This document shows, in pieces, positions 41,586 to 50,221 of a stretch of DNA of 64,000 bases. Origin of the DNA: JANSYP01 sp038751255 (GTDB lineage Bacteria > Pseudomonadota > Alphaproteobacteria > Rhodobacterales > Rhodobacteraceae); contig JBCDGN010000005.1 of the NCBI GenBank assembly GCA_038751255.1, forward strand, positions 1-64,000, written 5' to 3'. A program made the translations under genes and the position numbers. Position 1 is the stretch's first letter, and every line of letters begins with the position of its first letter. The notes beneath the pieces are model-generated. The model made no database searches. It saw only the letters and a program-made list of their open reading frames with translations, and was not told the DNA's origin.

Positions 41586-43004
41586 ATGTCTCAGTCGTCT
41601 TTCAATCCATTCGAGACGCATGTGGACCGCGATGCAGTGCTGACGCAGTTGCGGGACGCAACCCTTGGCGCAGATGATGGCGAGTTGTTTTTGGAACGCC
41701 GTCGGTCTGAGGTTCTGAACTTCGATGATGGCCGCCTGAAAACCGCCAGCTACGACGCTGCGGAAGGCTTTGGATTGCGTGCGGTGCAAGGAGAGACCTC
41801 TGGATACGCCCATTCCACCGAGATTTCCGAGAAAAGCTTGCGCCGCGCCGTGGAAACCGCCCGTTTGGCCGTGAGTGAAGGGGCTGGCAGCCTCTCGGCC
41901 GGACCGCAACCAACCAACACGCGGCTTTACACTGATGCCGATCCTGTCGAAGGGATGGAGTTCTCGCTCAAGGTCGACACGCTCCGCGAGATCGATGCAT
42001 TCGCCCGCGGGCTCGACCCTCGCGTGGTGCAGGTCAGCGCGACGCTCGCTGCCAGTTTGCAAGAGGTAGTAATCCTGCGGCCCGACGGCGTGTCGGTCAG
42101 TGACACCAGGCCAATGGCGCGTCTGAATGTCTCGGTCATCGTGGAACAAGATGGGCGTCGCGAAACCGGTTATGCAGGCGGCGGGGGCCGGATCCTGTTG
42201 GATAAGGTGGTCGCGCGCGACATTTGGGAAGCAAAAACACGCGAAGCGTTGCGAATCGCTTTGGTCAATCTTGAGGCCATTCCAGCGCCTGCTGGTGTGA
42301 TGGACGTCCTGCTGGGGCCGGGCTGGCCCGGTATACTTTTGCACGAGGCTGTGGGTCATGGACTTGAGGGCGATTTCAATCGCAAAGAAAGCTCGGCTTT
42401 CGCAGGTCTTATGGGGCAGCAAGTGGCGTCAAAAGGCGTAACAGTGCTCGACGACGGCACGATCCCCGACCTGCGCGGTTCCATCAGCTTCGATGATGAG
42501 GGCACGGCCTCAGGAAAAAACGTCCTGATCGAGGACGGTACGCTGGTGGGGTTCATGCAAGATCGTCAAAACGCCCGGCTCATGGGCGTGAAGCCCACTG
42601 GCAATGGGCGGCGTCAAAGCTATGCCCATCCGCCGATGCCCCGGATGACCAACACCTATATGCTGTCCGGCAGTTCTGACCCCAAGGCGATGCTCTCTGA
42701 TTTGAAAGACGGAATTTATGCCGTGGGCTTTGGCGGCGGTCAGGTCGATATCACCAATGGCAAATTCGTGTTCTCCTGCACCGAAGCCTATCAGGTGAAG
42801 GATGGCCAAGTGGGGGCACCGATAAAAGGTGCCACGCTCATCGGCGACGGACCCACTGCGTTGCGGAAGGTGCGTGGAATCGGCAATGACTTGGCGCTTG
42901 ATCCCGGCATCGGAAATTGCGGCAAAGCTGGCCAATGGGTGCCTGTTGGTGTGGGGCAACCAAGCCTTTTGATCGGCGGTCTGACCGTTGGAGGCGCGGG
43001 ATAA
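41586..43004 (+). CDS. tldD: TldD metalloprotease subunit
   Basis: 472 residues of TldD, which with TldE/PmbA degrades unfolded peptides and processes some peptide natural products. The zinc motif is HEAVGH (HExxxH) followed by GLEGDFNRK. The ATG at 41586 has an AAAAGGA site. TldE is not in the window. Confidence 0.95.
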   Translation: MSQSSFNPFETHVDRDAVLTQLRDATLGADDGELFLERRRSEVLNFDDGRLKTASYDAAEGFGLRAVQGETSGYAHSTEISEKSLRRAVETARLAVSEGAGSLSAGPQPTNTRLYTDADPVEGMEFSLKVDTLREIDAFARGLDPRVVQVSATLAASLQEVVILRPDGVSVSDTRPMARLNVSVIVEQDGRRETGYAGGGGRILLDKVVARDIWEAKTREALRIALVNLEAIPAPAGVMDVLLGPGWPGILLHEAVGHGLEGDFNRKESSAFAGLMGQQVASKGVTVLDDGTIPDLRGSISFDDEGTASGKNVLIEDGTLVGFMQDRQNARLMGVKPTGNGRRQSYAHPPMPRMTNTYMLSGSSDPKAMLSDLKDGIYAVGFGGGQVDITNGKFVFSCTEAYQVKDGQVGAPIKGATLIGDGPTALRKVRGIGNDLALDPGIGNCGKAGQWVPVGVGQPSLLIGGLTVGGAG

Positions 43005-43041
43005 CAGGGGTTTACAGGTTTTCGAAAAAAACTTCCTTCGA

Positions 43042-43057
43042 TTCAGTATCGATTAAC
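43042..43057 (+). promoter_or_regulatory. candidate CtrA site upstream of dprA
   Basis: TTCA (43042-43045), seven bases, TTAAC (43053-43057): one mismatch to TTAA-N7-TTAAC. It is about 45 bases upstream of the dprA start, a typical promoter-proximal place. In Rhodobacter capsulatus, dprA and other DNA-uptake genes used for gene transfer agent reception are reported to depend on CtrA, which supports the reading. Confidence 0.5.
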
Positions 43058-43100
43058 CCAGATCGCGGAAGAGTGTTGTCACCCCTCTGGCGGAGCCGCG

Positions 43101-44267
43101 ATGACCACAAAAACCACTTCTTCCAGCCCCACACCCCTCACCCCACCACTGCTGGACGAAGATCGGTTATCGTGGCTCCGCCTACTTAGATCCCGACGTG
43201 TCGGGATCGCAACTTTCTACAGATTGATGGCCGAACACGGCTCCGCGCAAGCGGCGCTCGCTGAGCTGCCCCATATCGCAGCAGCGGCAGGCGTCACCGA
43301 CTACGCGCCCACAGATGCTGCGCGAGCTGTGGCGGAAATGAAGACCGCTTCGCGTTTTGGAGCCCGCATGGTTTGCCGGGGCGAAGCAGACTATCCGCCG
43401 CTTCTCAGCACGATCAGCGATGCGCCCCCGCTTTTTTGGATGCGCGGGGACAGAGCACTTCTGACCCAGCCCATGATTGCGATCGTCGGGGCGCGCAACG
43501 CCTCTGGCTTGGGCGAGCGCACAGCGCGCATGCTTGCCACGGGTTTGTCGGAGGCGGGCTTTGTTGTGGTCTCTGGCATGGCCCGCGGGATCGACGGCGT
43601 CGCCCATGATGCAGCCCTGGAAAAGGGAACAGCGGCGGTACTCGCAGGCGGCATTGACGTCGTCTATCCCCGCCAGAATGACGGACTTTACAAACACATC
43701 GCCGAGAAGGGAGTGCTGATTTCAGAGCAACCCATGGGCCTGCCCCCTCAGGCGCGGCATTTCCCAACCCGTAACCGATTGATTTCAGGAATGGCACGCG
43801 GTCTTATCGTCATTGAAGCAGCCTCGCGCTCGGGCAGCTTGATAACGGCCCGTGACGCAGGCGACCAGGGACGAGAGGTCATGGCTGTGCCGGGCCACCC
43901 CTTCGATGCCCGCGCCTCTGGCTGCAATATGCTGATCCGCGACGGCGCGACACTGGTCCGCAACGTCGAAGATGTGCTCGAAATCATTGGACCAGTAGAC
44001 ACAGAACGGCCGAGTTTTGAATTCGCCGAGCCAGAGCCTGACGAGTTGGTACCCCCCAAACCTGCGCCGACTAAGCGTCCCGCTATGGCTCAGATCAAGC
44101 TTCACGACCGTATTCTGGCGCGGCTTGGTCCCAGCCCCGTTTCTGAGGATCAATTGCTGAGGGATCTTGCCCTGCCGAGTGGAGAGGTCGCTCCGGCACT
44201 CATCGATCTGGAACTTGAGGGACGCGTTTTGCGACAACCAGGCGGGCTTCTGAGCACACGAATTTAA
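43101..44267 (+). CDS. dprA: DNA-processing protein DprA
   Basis: 388 residues. An N-terminal helical domain (SWLRLLRSRRVGIATFYRLM) leads into the Rossmann-like DprA core. That core contains IAIVGARNASGLGERTARMLA, VVSGMARGIDGVAHDAAL and GLIVIEAASRSGSLITARDA. A C-terminal winged-helix domain, here about 60 residues, follows. DprA loads RecA on incoming single strands during natural transformation and, in Rhodobacter, during acquisition of gene-transfer-agent DNA. A candidate CtrA site lies upstream. Confidence 0.95.
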   Translation: MTTKTTSSSPTPLTPPLLDEDRLSWLRLLRSRRVGIATFYRLMAEHGSAQAALAELPHIAAAAGVTDYAPTDAARAVAEMKTASRFGARMVCRGEADYPPLLSTISDAPPLFWMRGDRALLTQPMIAIVGARNASGLGERTARMLATGLSEAGFVVVSGMARGIDGVAHDAALEKGTAAVLAGGIDVVYPRQNDGLYKHIAEKGVLISEQPMGLPPQARHFPTRNRLISGMARGLIVIEAASRSGSLITARDAGDQGREVMAVPGHPFDARASGCNMLIRDGATLVRNVEDVLEIIGPVDTERPSFEFAEPEPDELVPPKPAPTKRPAMAQIKLHDRILARLGPSPVSEDQLLRDLALPSGEVAPALIDLELEGRVLRQPGGLLSTRI

Positions 44268-44274
44268 ACGCTGC

Positions 44275-44304
44275 TGCGGTGCGTCATTGACATCTTGCAC
44301 CGCA
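44275..44304. terminator. 8-bp-stem hairpin between dprA and topA
   Basis: TGCGGTGC (44275-44282) and GCACCGCA (44297-44304) are perfect complements with a 14-base loop, 8 bases after the dprA stop. No T-run follows. The loop contains TTGACA (44287-44292), a consensus -35 box, but only weak -10 candidates lie downstream. It may terminate dprA, carry the topA promoter, or both. Confidence 0.35.
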
Positions 44305-44355
44305 CGGCCACATCTACCCCGCAATCAAACGGTCTGTACTGGTAAGGGGCTTTTC

Positions 44356-47061
44356 ATGCCGGTAGTCGTCGTCGAGTCGCCTGCTAAAGCTAAGACAATT
44401 AACAAATATCTCGGGGATGACTTCACCGTTCTCGCCTCTTACGGCCATGTGCGTGACCTTCTGCCGAAAGAAGAAGCCGTCGATCCTGAGCATCGATTCG
44501 AGATGATTTGGGAGGTTGGCGGCGATAGCAAGAAACGTATTAAGGCCATTGCTGACGCTCTGAAAGATGATGATGCGCTGATCCTCGCCACCGACCCCGA
44601 TCGCGAAGGAGAGGCGATCAGTTGGCACTTGCAAGAGACCCTGACCAAGCGCCGCGCGATCAAAAAAACCACCGAGGTGCGCCGCGTTGTATTCAACGCG
44701 ATCACCAAATCCGCTGTGACCGAGGCAATGAAAAGCCCGCGCGACGTGGATATGGAATTGGTCGATGCCTATCGCGCCCGGCGCGCCTTGGATTTTCTGG
44801 TGGGCTTCAAGCTCTCACCGGTATTATGGCGCAAATTGCCGGGCTCGAAATCTGCAGGCCGGGTGCAATCGGTTTGCCTGCGGCTGATCGTCGAGCGCGA
44901 GATGGAAATCGAGGCCTTCAAGCCGCAAGAATACTGGTCCGTCCGCGCCATGCTGGAAACCCCGCGAGGGCAAAGCTTTGAGGCGCGTCTAACCACGCTC
45001 GGGGGCAAAAAACTCGACCGCTTTGACCTCGGGACAGCAGAGGCAGCAGAACTTGCCGTTGCTGCCGTGGCGTCGCGCACGCTTAGCATTAGAAGTGTGG
45101 AGGCCAAGCCGGGGACGCGCAATCCCTCCGCCCCGTTTATGACCTCGACGCTGCAGCAAGAAGCCAGCCGCAAATTCGGCTTTGGCGCGCGGCAGACCAT
45201 GGCCAGCGCGCAACGCCTGTACGAAGCAGGCTATATCACCTACATGCGTACCGACGGGATCGATATGGCCCCTGAAGCGGTCATGGCGGCGCGGGATGCG
45301 ATCAAAGATCGCTTTGGCGCGGACTACCTGCCCAGCTCGCCTCGCATGTACAAAAACAAAGCCAAAAACGCCCAAGAAGCACATGAATGCATTCGGCCCA
45401 CTGACATGGCGCGCGATGCTGCGAGCCTCAAGGTCACGGACGCTGATCAGCGCAGGCTCTACGATCTGATCTGGAAGCGCACGCTGGCAAGCCAAATGGC
45501 CGCCGCACGGTTGGAGCGGACCACTGTCGACATTTCCAGCCCTGATGGGGAGGTTGTGCTGCGGGCCACCGGCCAAGTGATCCTTTTCGATGGATTCTTG
45601 AAGGTTTATGAGGAAGGCCGGGATGAACCGACCTCAGACGGAGATGACGCGCGTCTGCCAGTGATCTCTGAAGGCGAGGCTACGCCCCTGCACAAAGATG
45701 GCCTGAAACCCGCCTACGCCAAACTGACAGAGGCTCAAGACGCAACGACCACGTCGCAAGGCCGGGCGGTCAACGCCCATATTGACACCTCTGGCGCAGT
45801 TCTGGGTCAGCAGCATTTTACGCAGCCTCCACCGCGCTACACCGAAGCCACCTTGGTCAAAAAGATGGAAGAGCTTGGCATCGGGCGGCCATCGACATAT
45901 GCGTCGATCGTGACAACGATCCAAGATCGCGGCTATGTGGTCAAAGATGGCAACCGCCTGATACCAGAAGATAAAGGTCGTCTCGTCACCGCCTTTTTGA
46001 TGAACTACTTCCGCAAGTATGTCGGCTACAACTTCACTGCCGGTCTGGAAGAAGAGCTTGATGACATCACTGCGGGCAGCCGTGAATGGACAGAAGTGCT
46101 CGACCGGTTTTGGCGGGATTTCAAAGCCCATCTGGATGAGACCTCTGAGCTGCGCATCACAGATGTCCTAGAAAAGATCAATGAGGTGCTGGAGCCTCAT
46201 TTATTCCCACCGAAAGAAGACGGCTCTGATCCGCGTCTATGCCCCAATTGTGGCGTTGGACGGTTGTCGATGCGCACTGCGCGCTCTGGCGGGGCCTTTA
46301 TCGGCTGCTCGAACTATCCCGAATGTCGCTATACCCGCCCCTTTGGACCGCCGGGCACCGAGGACGGCGATGCAAGTGGAATTGGTCCTGATGGCAAACT
46401 CCTAGGCTATGACGCGGACGATGCGATCAGCCTCAGAACAGGGCGCTTTGGCCCCTATGTCCAGCGAGGCGAGGCAACCGAAGACATCAAAAAGCCCCCC
46501 CGGGCCTCTCTTCCAAAGGGTTGGGCCGCGGATGCGATTGATCTTGAAAAAGCTCTGATGCTTCTCAACTTACCTAGGGATGTTGGGCCCCATCCCGATG
46601 ACGGTGAAATGATCACTGCCGCGATTGGACGCTATGGGCCTTATGTCAAACATGGCTCGAAATACGCCAATTTGCCCGATGTCGAAGAGGTCTTCACCAT
46701 CGGCATGAACCGCGCTGTAGAGGTATTGGCCGCAAAACCGACCCGCGGCAAACCAGCGCCAGCCAAACCGTTGAAAGAGCTTGGCGAGCATCCTGAAGCC
46801 GGCGGACCGATTGCCGTGATGAATGGACGCTACGGCCCCTATGTGAAATGGGACAAGGTCAACGCGACGCTCCCAAAAGACGTTGATCCCAACCAAGTGA
46901 CACTTGAAATGGCGGTCGAGCTGATCGCTGAACGTCAGGCCCGAACGGGCAAGAAGAAGCCTGCGCGCAAGGCAGCAGCGAAGACGTCCACAACAAAGAA
47001 AACATCCGCCAAGAAGAAAACCGCCAAATCCAAAGACTCGCCCCCAGAGGCCGCTGAATAA
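44356..47061 (+). CDS. topA: DNA topoisomerase I
   Basis: 901 residues. The TOPRIM domain starts VVVVESPAKAKTINKYLG and contains the DPDREGEAISWH acidic motif. The central gate carries the active-site Tyr in YITYMRTDG. After the catalytic core comes one four-Cys zinc ribbon (CPNCGVGRLSMRT to CSNYPEC), then repeats such as RTGRFGPYVQRG, AIGRYGPYVKHG and MNGRYGPYVKW, and a Lys/Ala-rich tail. It relaxes negative supercoils. The ATG at 44356 has a GGTAAGGGG site; in-frame codons upstream have no family resemblance. Confidence 0.96.
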   Translation: MPVVVVESPAKAKTINKYLGDDFTVLASYGHVRDLLPKEEAVDPEHRFEMIWEVGGDSKKRIKAIADALKDDDALILATDPDREGEAISWHLQETLTKRRAIKKTTEVRRVVFNAITKSAVTEAMKSPRDVDMELVDAYRARRALDFLVGFKLSPVLWRKLPGSKSAGRVQSVCLRLIVEREMEIEAFKPQEYWSVRAMLETPRGQSFEARLTTLGGKKLDRFDLGTAEAAELAVAAVASRTLSIRSVEAKPGTRNPSAPFMTSTLQQEASRKFGFGARQTMASAQRLYEAGYITYMRTDGIDMAPEAVMAARDAIKDRFGADYLPSSPRMYKNKAKNAQEAHECIRPTDMARDAASLKVTDADQRRLYDLIWKRTLASQMAAARLERTTVDISSPDGEVVLRATGQVILFDGFLKVYEEGRDEPTSDGDDARLPVISEGEATPLHKDGLKPAYAKLTEAQDATTTSQGRAVNAHIDTSGAVLGQQHFTQPPPRYTEATLVKKMEELGIGRPSTYASIVTTIQDRGYVVKDGNRLIPEDKGRLVTAFLMNYFRKYVGYNFTAGLEEELDDITAGSREWTEVLDRFWRDFKAHLDETSELRITDVLEKINEVLEPHLFPPKEDGSDPRLCPNCGVGRLSMRTARSGGAFIGCSNYPECRYTRPFGPPGTEDGDASGIGPDGKLLGYDADDAISLRTGRFGPYVQRGEATEDIKKPPRASLPKGWAADAIDLEKALMLLNLPRDVGPHPDDGEMITAAIGRYGPYVKHGSKYANLPDVEEVFTIGMNRAVEVLAAKPTRGKPAPAKPLKELGEHPEAGGPIAVMNGRYGPYVKWDKVNATLPKDVDPNQVTLEMAVELIAERQARTGKKKPARKAAAKTSTTKKTSAKKKTAKSKDSPPEAAE

Positions 47062-47065
47062 GGGT

Positions 47066-47641
47066 CTACTGAGCCCTGATCCCCTCAATCAGGCTTTGCA
47101 AAGCCACGTGATAAGGTTCGGGCGCAGCCCCCTCGGCGATTGCCAATGCAGCGCGGTCAAACCCTGCAGAAAGAATCATGGCGAGGGCGTCAATTTCCGT
47201 TTCGCTGAAACCGTTTACCGCGGCGGCAAGACCTGCGCGCAATGACGCGCGCCCCCCACCGCCATCCATGGCATCGATCTCTGCTGCGCCAAGGACAAAA
47301 GGTCCTTCGACCAACAAAAGTCTAGCCCGACCCGGCACAGCCATGGCGGAAAAATAGGCCGCACTACCGGCCGCAAGCGGGTTAGGCTGTTTGTCTATTG
47401 CTTCTATCGCGTGACCGATCGCATCGCTCTCTGCTTCCAGCACCGCACGAAATAGCGCCGTTTTGTCCGCATAGTGATGATAGAGCGCGCCGCGTGTCAC
47501 TTCGGCTTGACGCACGATTTCCGGTGTCGAAGTGCCCGAAAACCCCTTCTCAACAAATAGCTTACGGGCCGCAGCAATAAGCCGAGCTTTTGTGTCTGCG
47601 CTGCGATCAACATTGCGACGCCGTTTCGAATTATCTTGCAT
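47066..47641 (-). CDS. TetR-family repressor
   Basis: 191 residues. The helix-turn-helix is typical (LIAAARKLFVEKGFSGTSTPEIVRQAEVTRGALYHHYADKTALF, about residues 20-62) and a variable ligand-binding domain follows. It is divergent from a VOC-family gene at 47710. Two near-identical palindromes lie between the two starts, so it probably represses both genes and responds to a small molecule. It converges with topA. Confidence 0.92.
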   Translation of the reverse strand: MQDNSKRRRNVDRSADTKARLIAAARKLFVEKGFSGTSTPEIVRQAEVTRGALYHHYADKTALFRAVLEAESDAIGHAIEAIDKQPNPLAAGSAAYFSAMAVPGRARLLLVEGPFVLGAAEIDAMDGGGGRASLRAGLAAAVNGFSETEIDALAMILSAGFDRAALAIAEGAAPEPYHVALQSLIEGIRAQ

Positions 47642-47658
47642 ACATACAGCCTGTTTGT
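47642..47658. promoter_or_regulatory. TetR operator site 1
   Basis: ACATACAG-C-CTGTTTGT, 8-bp arms with one mismatch and a one-base spacer, touching the tetR start codon. Its centre is 30 bases (about three helical turns) from that of site 2. Likely autoregulatory. Confidence 0.6.
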
Positions 47659-47671
47659 TTATGAGTTACTC

Positions 47672-47688
47672 ACATACAGACTGTATGT
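47672..47688. promoter_or_regulatory. TetR operator site 2
   Basis: ACATACAG-A-CTGTATGT, a perfect 17-bp palindrome. It lies just upstream of a TATACT sequence (47692-47697) and an AGGAGG ribosome-binding site (47699-47704) of the VOC gene. Confidence 0.7.
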
Positions 47689-47709
47689 ACTTATACTTAG
47701 GAGGCCAAG

Positions 47710-48135
47710 ATGAAACTGACCCAATACTATCCTGTTCTGCAAACTGCTGATGTCCCAGGAACGGCGGATTTCTATGTCACGCATTTCAGTTTTCGCGAGA
47801 TGTTTGCCGCCGATTGGTACGTCCATTTACAAATGCCGACAGCGCCCAGCGTGAACCTCGCTGTTCTGCAAGAGGACCATCCAACCATTCCCCAGCCAGG
47901 CCGCGGGACAACGCAGGGCATGATCCTCAATTTCGAGGTTGAGGATGTTGATCTGGTCCACGACCGTCTGGTCTCTGCTGGACTGCCAATGCTGAAACCT
48001 CTTTGCGATGAGGATTTTGGTCAGCGGCACTTCATCACCACCGATCCAAACGGGGTGCTGATCGATGTGATAACCCCAATACCGCCAAGCCCTGAGTTTG
48101 CGGCCCAATATGCTATCGAAGCGCTCCCAACATAG
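47710..48135 (+). CDS. VOC/glyoxalase-superfamily protein
   Basis: 141 residues with the paired beta-alpha-beta-beta-beta modules of the vicinal-oxygen-chelate fold. The sequence starts LTQYYPVLQTADVPGTADFYVTHF and ends with FITTDPNGVLIDVITPI. Enzymes of this fold range from glyoxalase I to dioxygenases and drug-binding proteins, so the function is open. It has a textbook AGGAGG site and is divergent from a TetR gene whose operators cover its promoter, suggesting induction by a toxic compound. Confidence 0.85.
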   Translation: MKLTQYYPVLQTADVPGTADFYVTHFSFREMFAADWYVHLQMPTAPSVNLAVLQEDHPTIPQPGRGTTQGMILNFEVEDVDLVHDRLVSAGLPMLKPLCDEDFGQRHFITTDPNGVLIDVITPIPPSPEFAAQYAIEALPT

Positions 48136-48223
48136 GCCCCGCACGGCAGCGCAACGATTGACTCCACGCCGCGAGCGCGCAAGAACGCCTCGCAGATATT
48201 TCGTCAAATATGAGGGGCGTTCG

Positions 48224-48919
48224 ATGAAGAAAGTCTACGATAATGCCGATGAGGCGCTAGATGGATTGCTCTTTGACGGAATGCTGATTGCCGCCGGTGG
48301 GTTTGGTCTCTGTGGGATCCCTGAACTCCTGATCAATGCGATCAAAAAGGCCGGGACCAAGGACATTACCGTGGCCTCCAACAATGCCGGCGTCGATGAT
48401 TTCGGGCTCGGCATATTGCTCGAAACCAAGCAAGTTAAGAAGATGATGTCGTCCTATGTGGGCGAGAATGATCTTTTCATGCAACAATATCTCTCTGGTG
48501 AGCTGGAGATCGAGTTCAACCCGCAAGGCACATTGGCCGAGCGGCTGCGCGCCGGTGGCTGTGGCATCCCAGGCTTCTACACCAAAACCGGTGTCGGCAC
48601 TGACGTCGCAACAGGCAAAGAACACAAAGAGTTCGACGGCGAGACCTACATTTTAGAGAAGGGCATTTTCGCCGACATCTCCATCGTGAAGGCGTGGAAA
48701 GCCGATTCAACCGGTAACGCGATTTTCCGCAAAACCGCGCGCAACTTCAATCCGCCAGCAGCGAGCGCGGGCAAGGTTTGCATCATGGAAGTGGAAGAGA
48801 TCGTTCCGGTCGGCAGCCTCGACCCCGATGCCATCCATCTGCCCGGCATCTATGTGCATCGCTTAATTCAGGGCGAGCATGAAAAGCGTATCGAACAACG
48901 CACCATCCGGGCCGCCTAA
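48224..48919 (+). CDS. scoA: 3-oxoacid CoA-transferase subunit A
   Basis: 231 residues. The family-I CoA-transferase alpha subunit is recognised by MLIAAGGFGLCGIPELLINAI, the ASNNAGVDDFGLG block and FNPQGTLAERLRAGGCGIPGFYT. With ScoB it moves CoA from succinyl-CoA to acetoacetate in ketone-body use. The ATG at 48224 has a GAGGGG site. The partner gene scoB is separated from it by a VOC gene. Confidence 0.94.
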   Translation: MKKVYDNADEALDGLLFDGMLIAAGGFGLCGIPELLINAIKKAGTKDITVASNNAGVDDFGLGILLETKQVKKMMSSYVGENDLFMQQYLSGELEIEFNPQGTLAERLRAGGCGIPGFYTKTGVGTDVATGKEHKEFDGETYILEKGIFADISIVKAWKADSTGNAIFRKTARNFNPPAASAGKVCIMEVEEIVPVGSLDPDAIHLPGIYVHRLIQGEHEKRIEQRTIRAA

Positions 48920-49311
48920 TGGGGCCCGTGCCGGGCACATCGCCGATCGTGCCGGTCCGCGATGTGGCACAAAGTGTTGCGTTCTATAGCGAAATGCTTG
49001 GCTTCGATTTGAGCATCCACAACGCCGACGCGGGGTATGCGCTCCTGCGTCGAGGGCCTGCGATGATTGCGCTCATTGGGGGCGCTGACGAGCGAGCGCT
49101 TCGCGCCACAGCCACCAATATCTCGGCTCAGATTTGGCTGAACGACCTGGATGGGTACTGGGATCAGATCAAAGACCGGGCCGATGAGTTTCCGGCGGGC
49201 AGTCTTAGACCGCCCTTCGACCGCGACTATGGCGTGCGCGAGTTGCACGTGAAAGACCCCGATGGGTTTTTGATTTTCTTCACAGAATTGACAGACAGCG
49301 AGAAAGGCTAG
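48919..49311 (+). CDS. VOC-family (bleomycin-resistance-like) protein
   Basis: 130 residues of the vicinal-oxygen-chelate fold: TSPIVPVRDVAQSVAFYSEMLGFDL at the start and LHVKDPDGFLIFF at the end. It is inserted between scoA and scoB, with its ATG inside the scoA stop (TAATG) and three bases before scoB, so it is translated with them. It may have a catabolic role linked to CoA-ester metabolism, but no substrate is indicated. Drug resistance is not implied. Confidence 0.85.
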   Translation: MGPVPGTSPIVPVRDVAQSVAFYSEMLGFDLSIHNADAGYALLRRGPAMIALIGGADERALRATATNISAQIWLNDLDGYWDQIKDRADEFPAGSLRPPFDRDYGVRELHVKDPDGFLIFFTELTDSEKG

Positions 49312-49314
49312 CAC

Positions 49315-49941
49315 ATGCCCTGGGACCGCAATCAGATGGCCGAACGGGCCGCACAAGAGCTTCAAGACGGCTGGTATGTCAATCTCGGTATTGGCATCCC
49401 AACACTGGTGTCAAACTACATCCCTGAAGGCATCGAGGTGGTGCTGCAATCGGAAAATGGCATGCTCGGCATGGGCCCCTTCCCGACCGAAGAAGAGATC
49501 GACGCCGACCTCATCAATGCAGGAAAGCAAACGATTACCGAGCTGCCCGAGACCTCCTATTTCGACAGCGCGCAGAGCTTTGGCATGATCCGGGGCGGTA
49601 AAATCGCGATGGCGATTTTGGGCGCGATGGAAGTCGCCGAAAACGGCGATCTGGCCAATTGGATGATCCCGGGCAAACTGGTCAAGGGCATGGGCGGCGC
49701 AATGGATCTTGTCGCAGGCGTTGGCCGGGTGGTCGTGGTGATGGATCACACCAACAAAAAGGGGCAGACGAAGCTGCTGCATGCATGCACCTTGCCGCTG
49801 ACCGGCACGGGCGTTGTGGACCGGATTATTACGAATCTCGGGGTGCTCGACGTGGTCGAAGGCGGGTTGAAGATCGTTGAATTGGCCCCCGAGGTCACCG
49901 AAGAAGAGCTGAGGTCCAAGACCGAGGCGAGCATTGTCTGA
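49315..49941 (+). CDS. scoB: 3-oxoacid CoA-transferase subunit B
   Basis: 208 residues. The beta subunit carries NLGIGIPTLVSNYIPEG and the catalytic glutamate region LQSENGMLGMGPFP, then GGAMDLVAGVGRVVVVMDHTNK. It forms the active site with ScoA. It is followed, with an overlap, by a small GNAT gene. Confidence 0.95.
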   Translation: MPWDRNQMAERAAQELQDGWYVNLGIGIPTLVSNYIPEGIEVVLQSENGMLGMGPFPTEEEIDADLINAGKQTITELPETSYFDSAQSFGMIRGGKIAMAILGAMEVAENGDLANWMIPGKLVKGMGGAMDLVAGVGRVVVVMDHTNKKGQTKLLHACTLPLTGTGVVDRIITNLGVLDVVEGGLKIVELAPEVTEEELRSKTEASIV

Positions 49942-50221
49942 TGTGATCCACAAAGAGGTCAATGGCGCGAAGGGGCGCTATGTGCTCGAACGAGACGGCG
50001 CAGAGGCCGAACTCACCTTCTCTGTCCTCTCGCCCGAGACCGTGATTGCAGATCACACGGGCGTTCCCGACAGTATGCGCGGCACCGGAGCTGGCAAGGC
50101 CCTGGTCGCGCATATGGTGGAAGACGCGCGCGCCAATGGTTTCAAGATCGTGCCGCTCTGCCCGTTTGTGAACGCGGAACGTCGGAAACATCCTGACTGG
50201 GCGGATGTGTTTCAGGTCTAA
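49934..50221 (+). CDS. small GNAT-fold acetyltransferase (PF14542 type)
   Basis: 95 residues of the compact GNAT-like group: VPDSMRGTGAGKALVAHMVEDARANGFKIVPLCPFV, with the GxGxGK acetyl-CoA loop and the conserved CPFV. The start is TTG 49934 or GTG 49943; both overlap or abut the scoB stop. The last 80 bases overlap the convergent HAD-like gene. The substrate is unknown. Confidence 0.82.
   Translation: MSDVIHKEVNGAKGRYVLERDGAEAELTFSVLSPETVIADHTGVPDSMRGTGAGKALVAHMVEDARANGFKIVPLCPFVNAERRKHPDWADVFQV

Noticed and set aside
47669..47697. CTCACA-N17-TATACT as promoter of the VOC gene
   Set aside because: The predicted transcript would start near 47704, within the AGGAGG ribosome-binding site, leaving almost no leader, so the match is doubtful.
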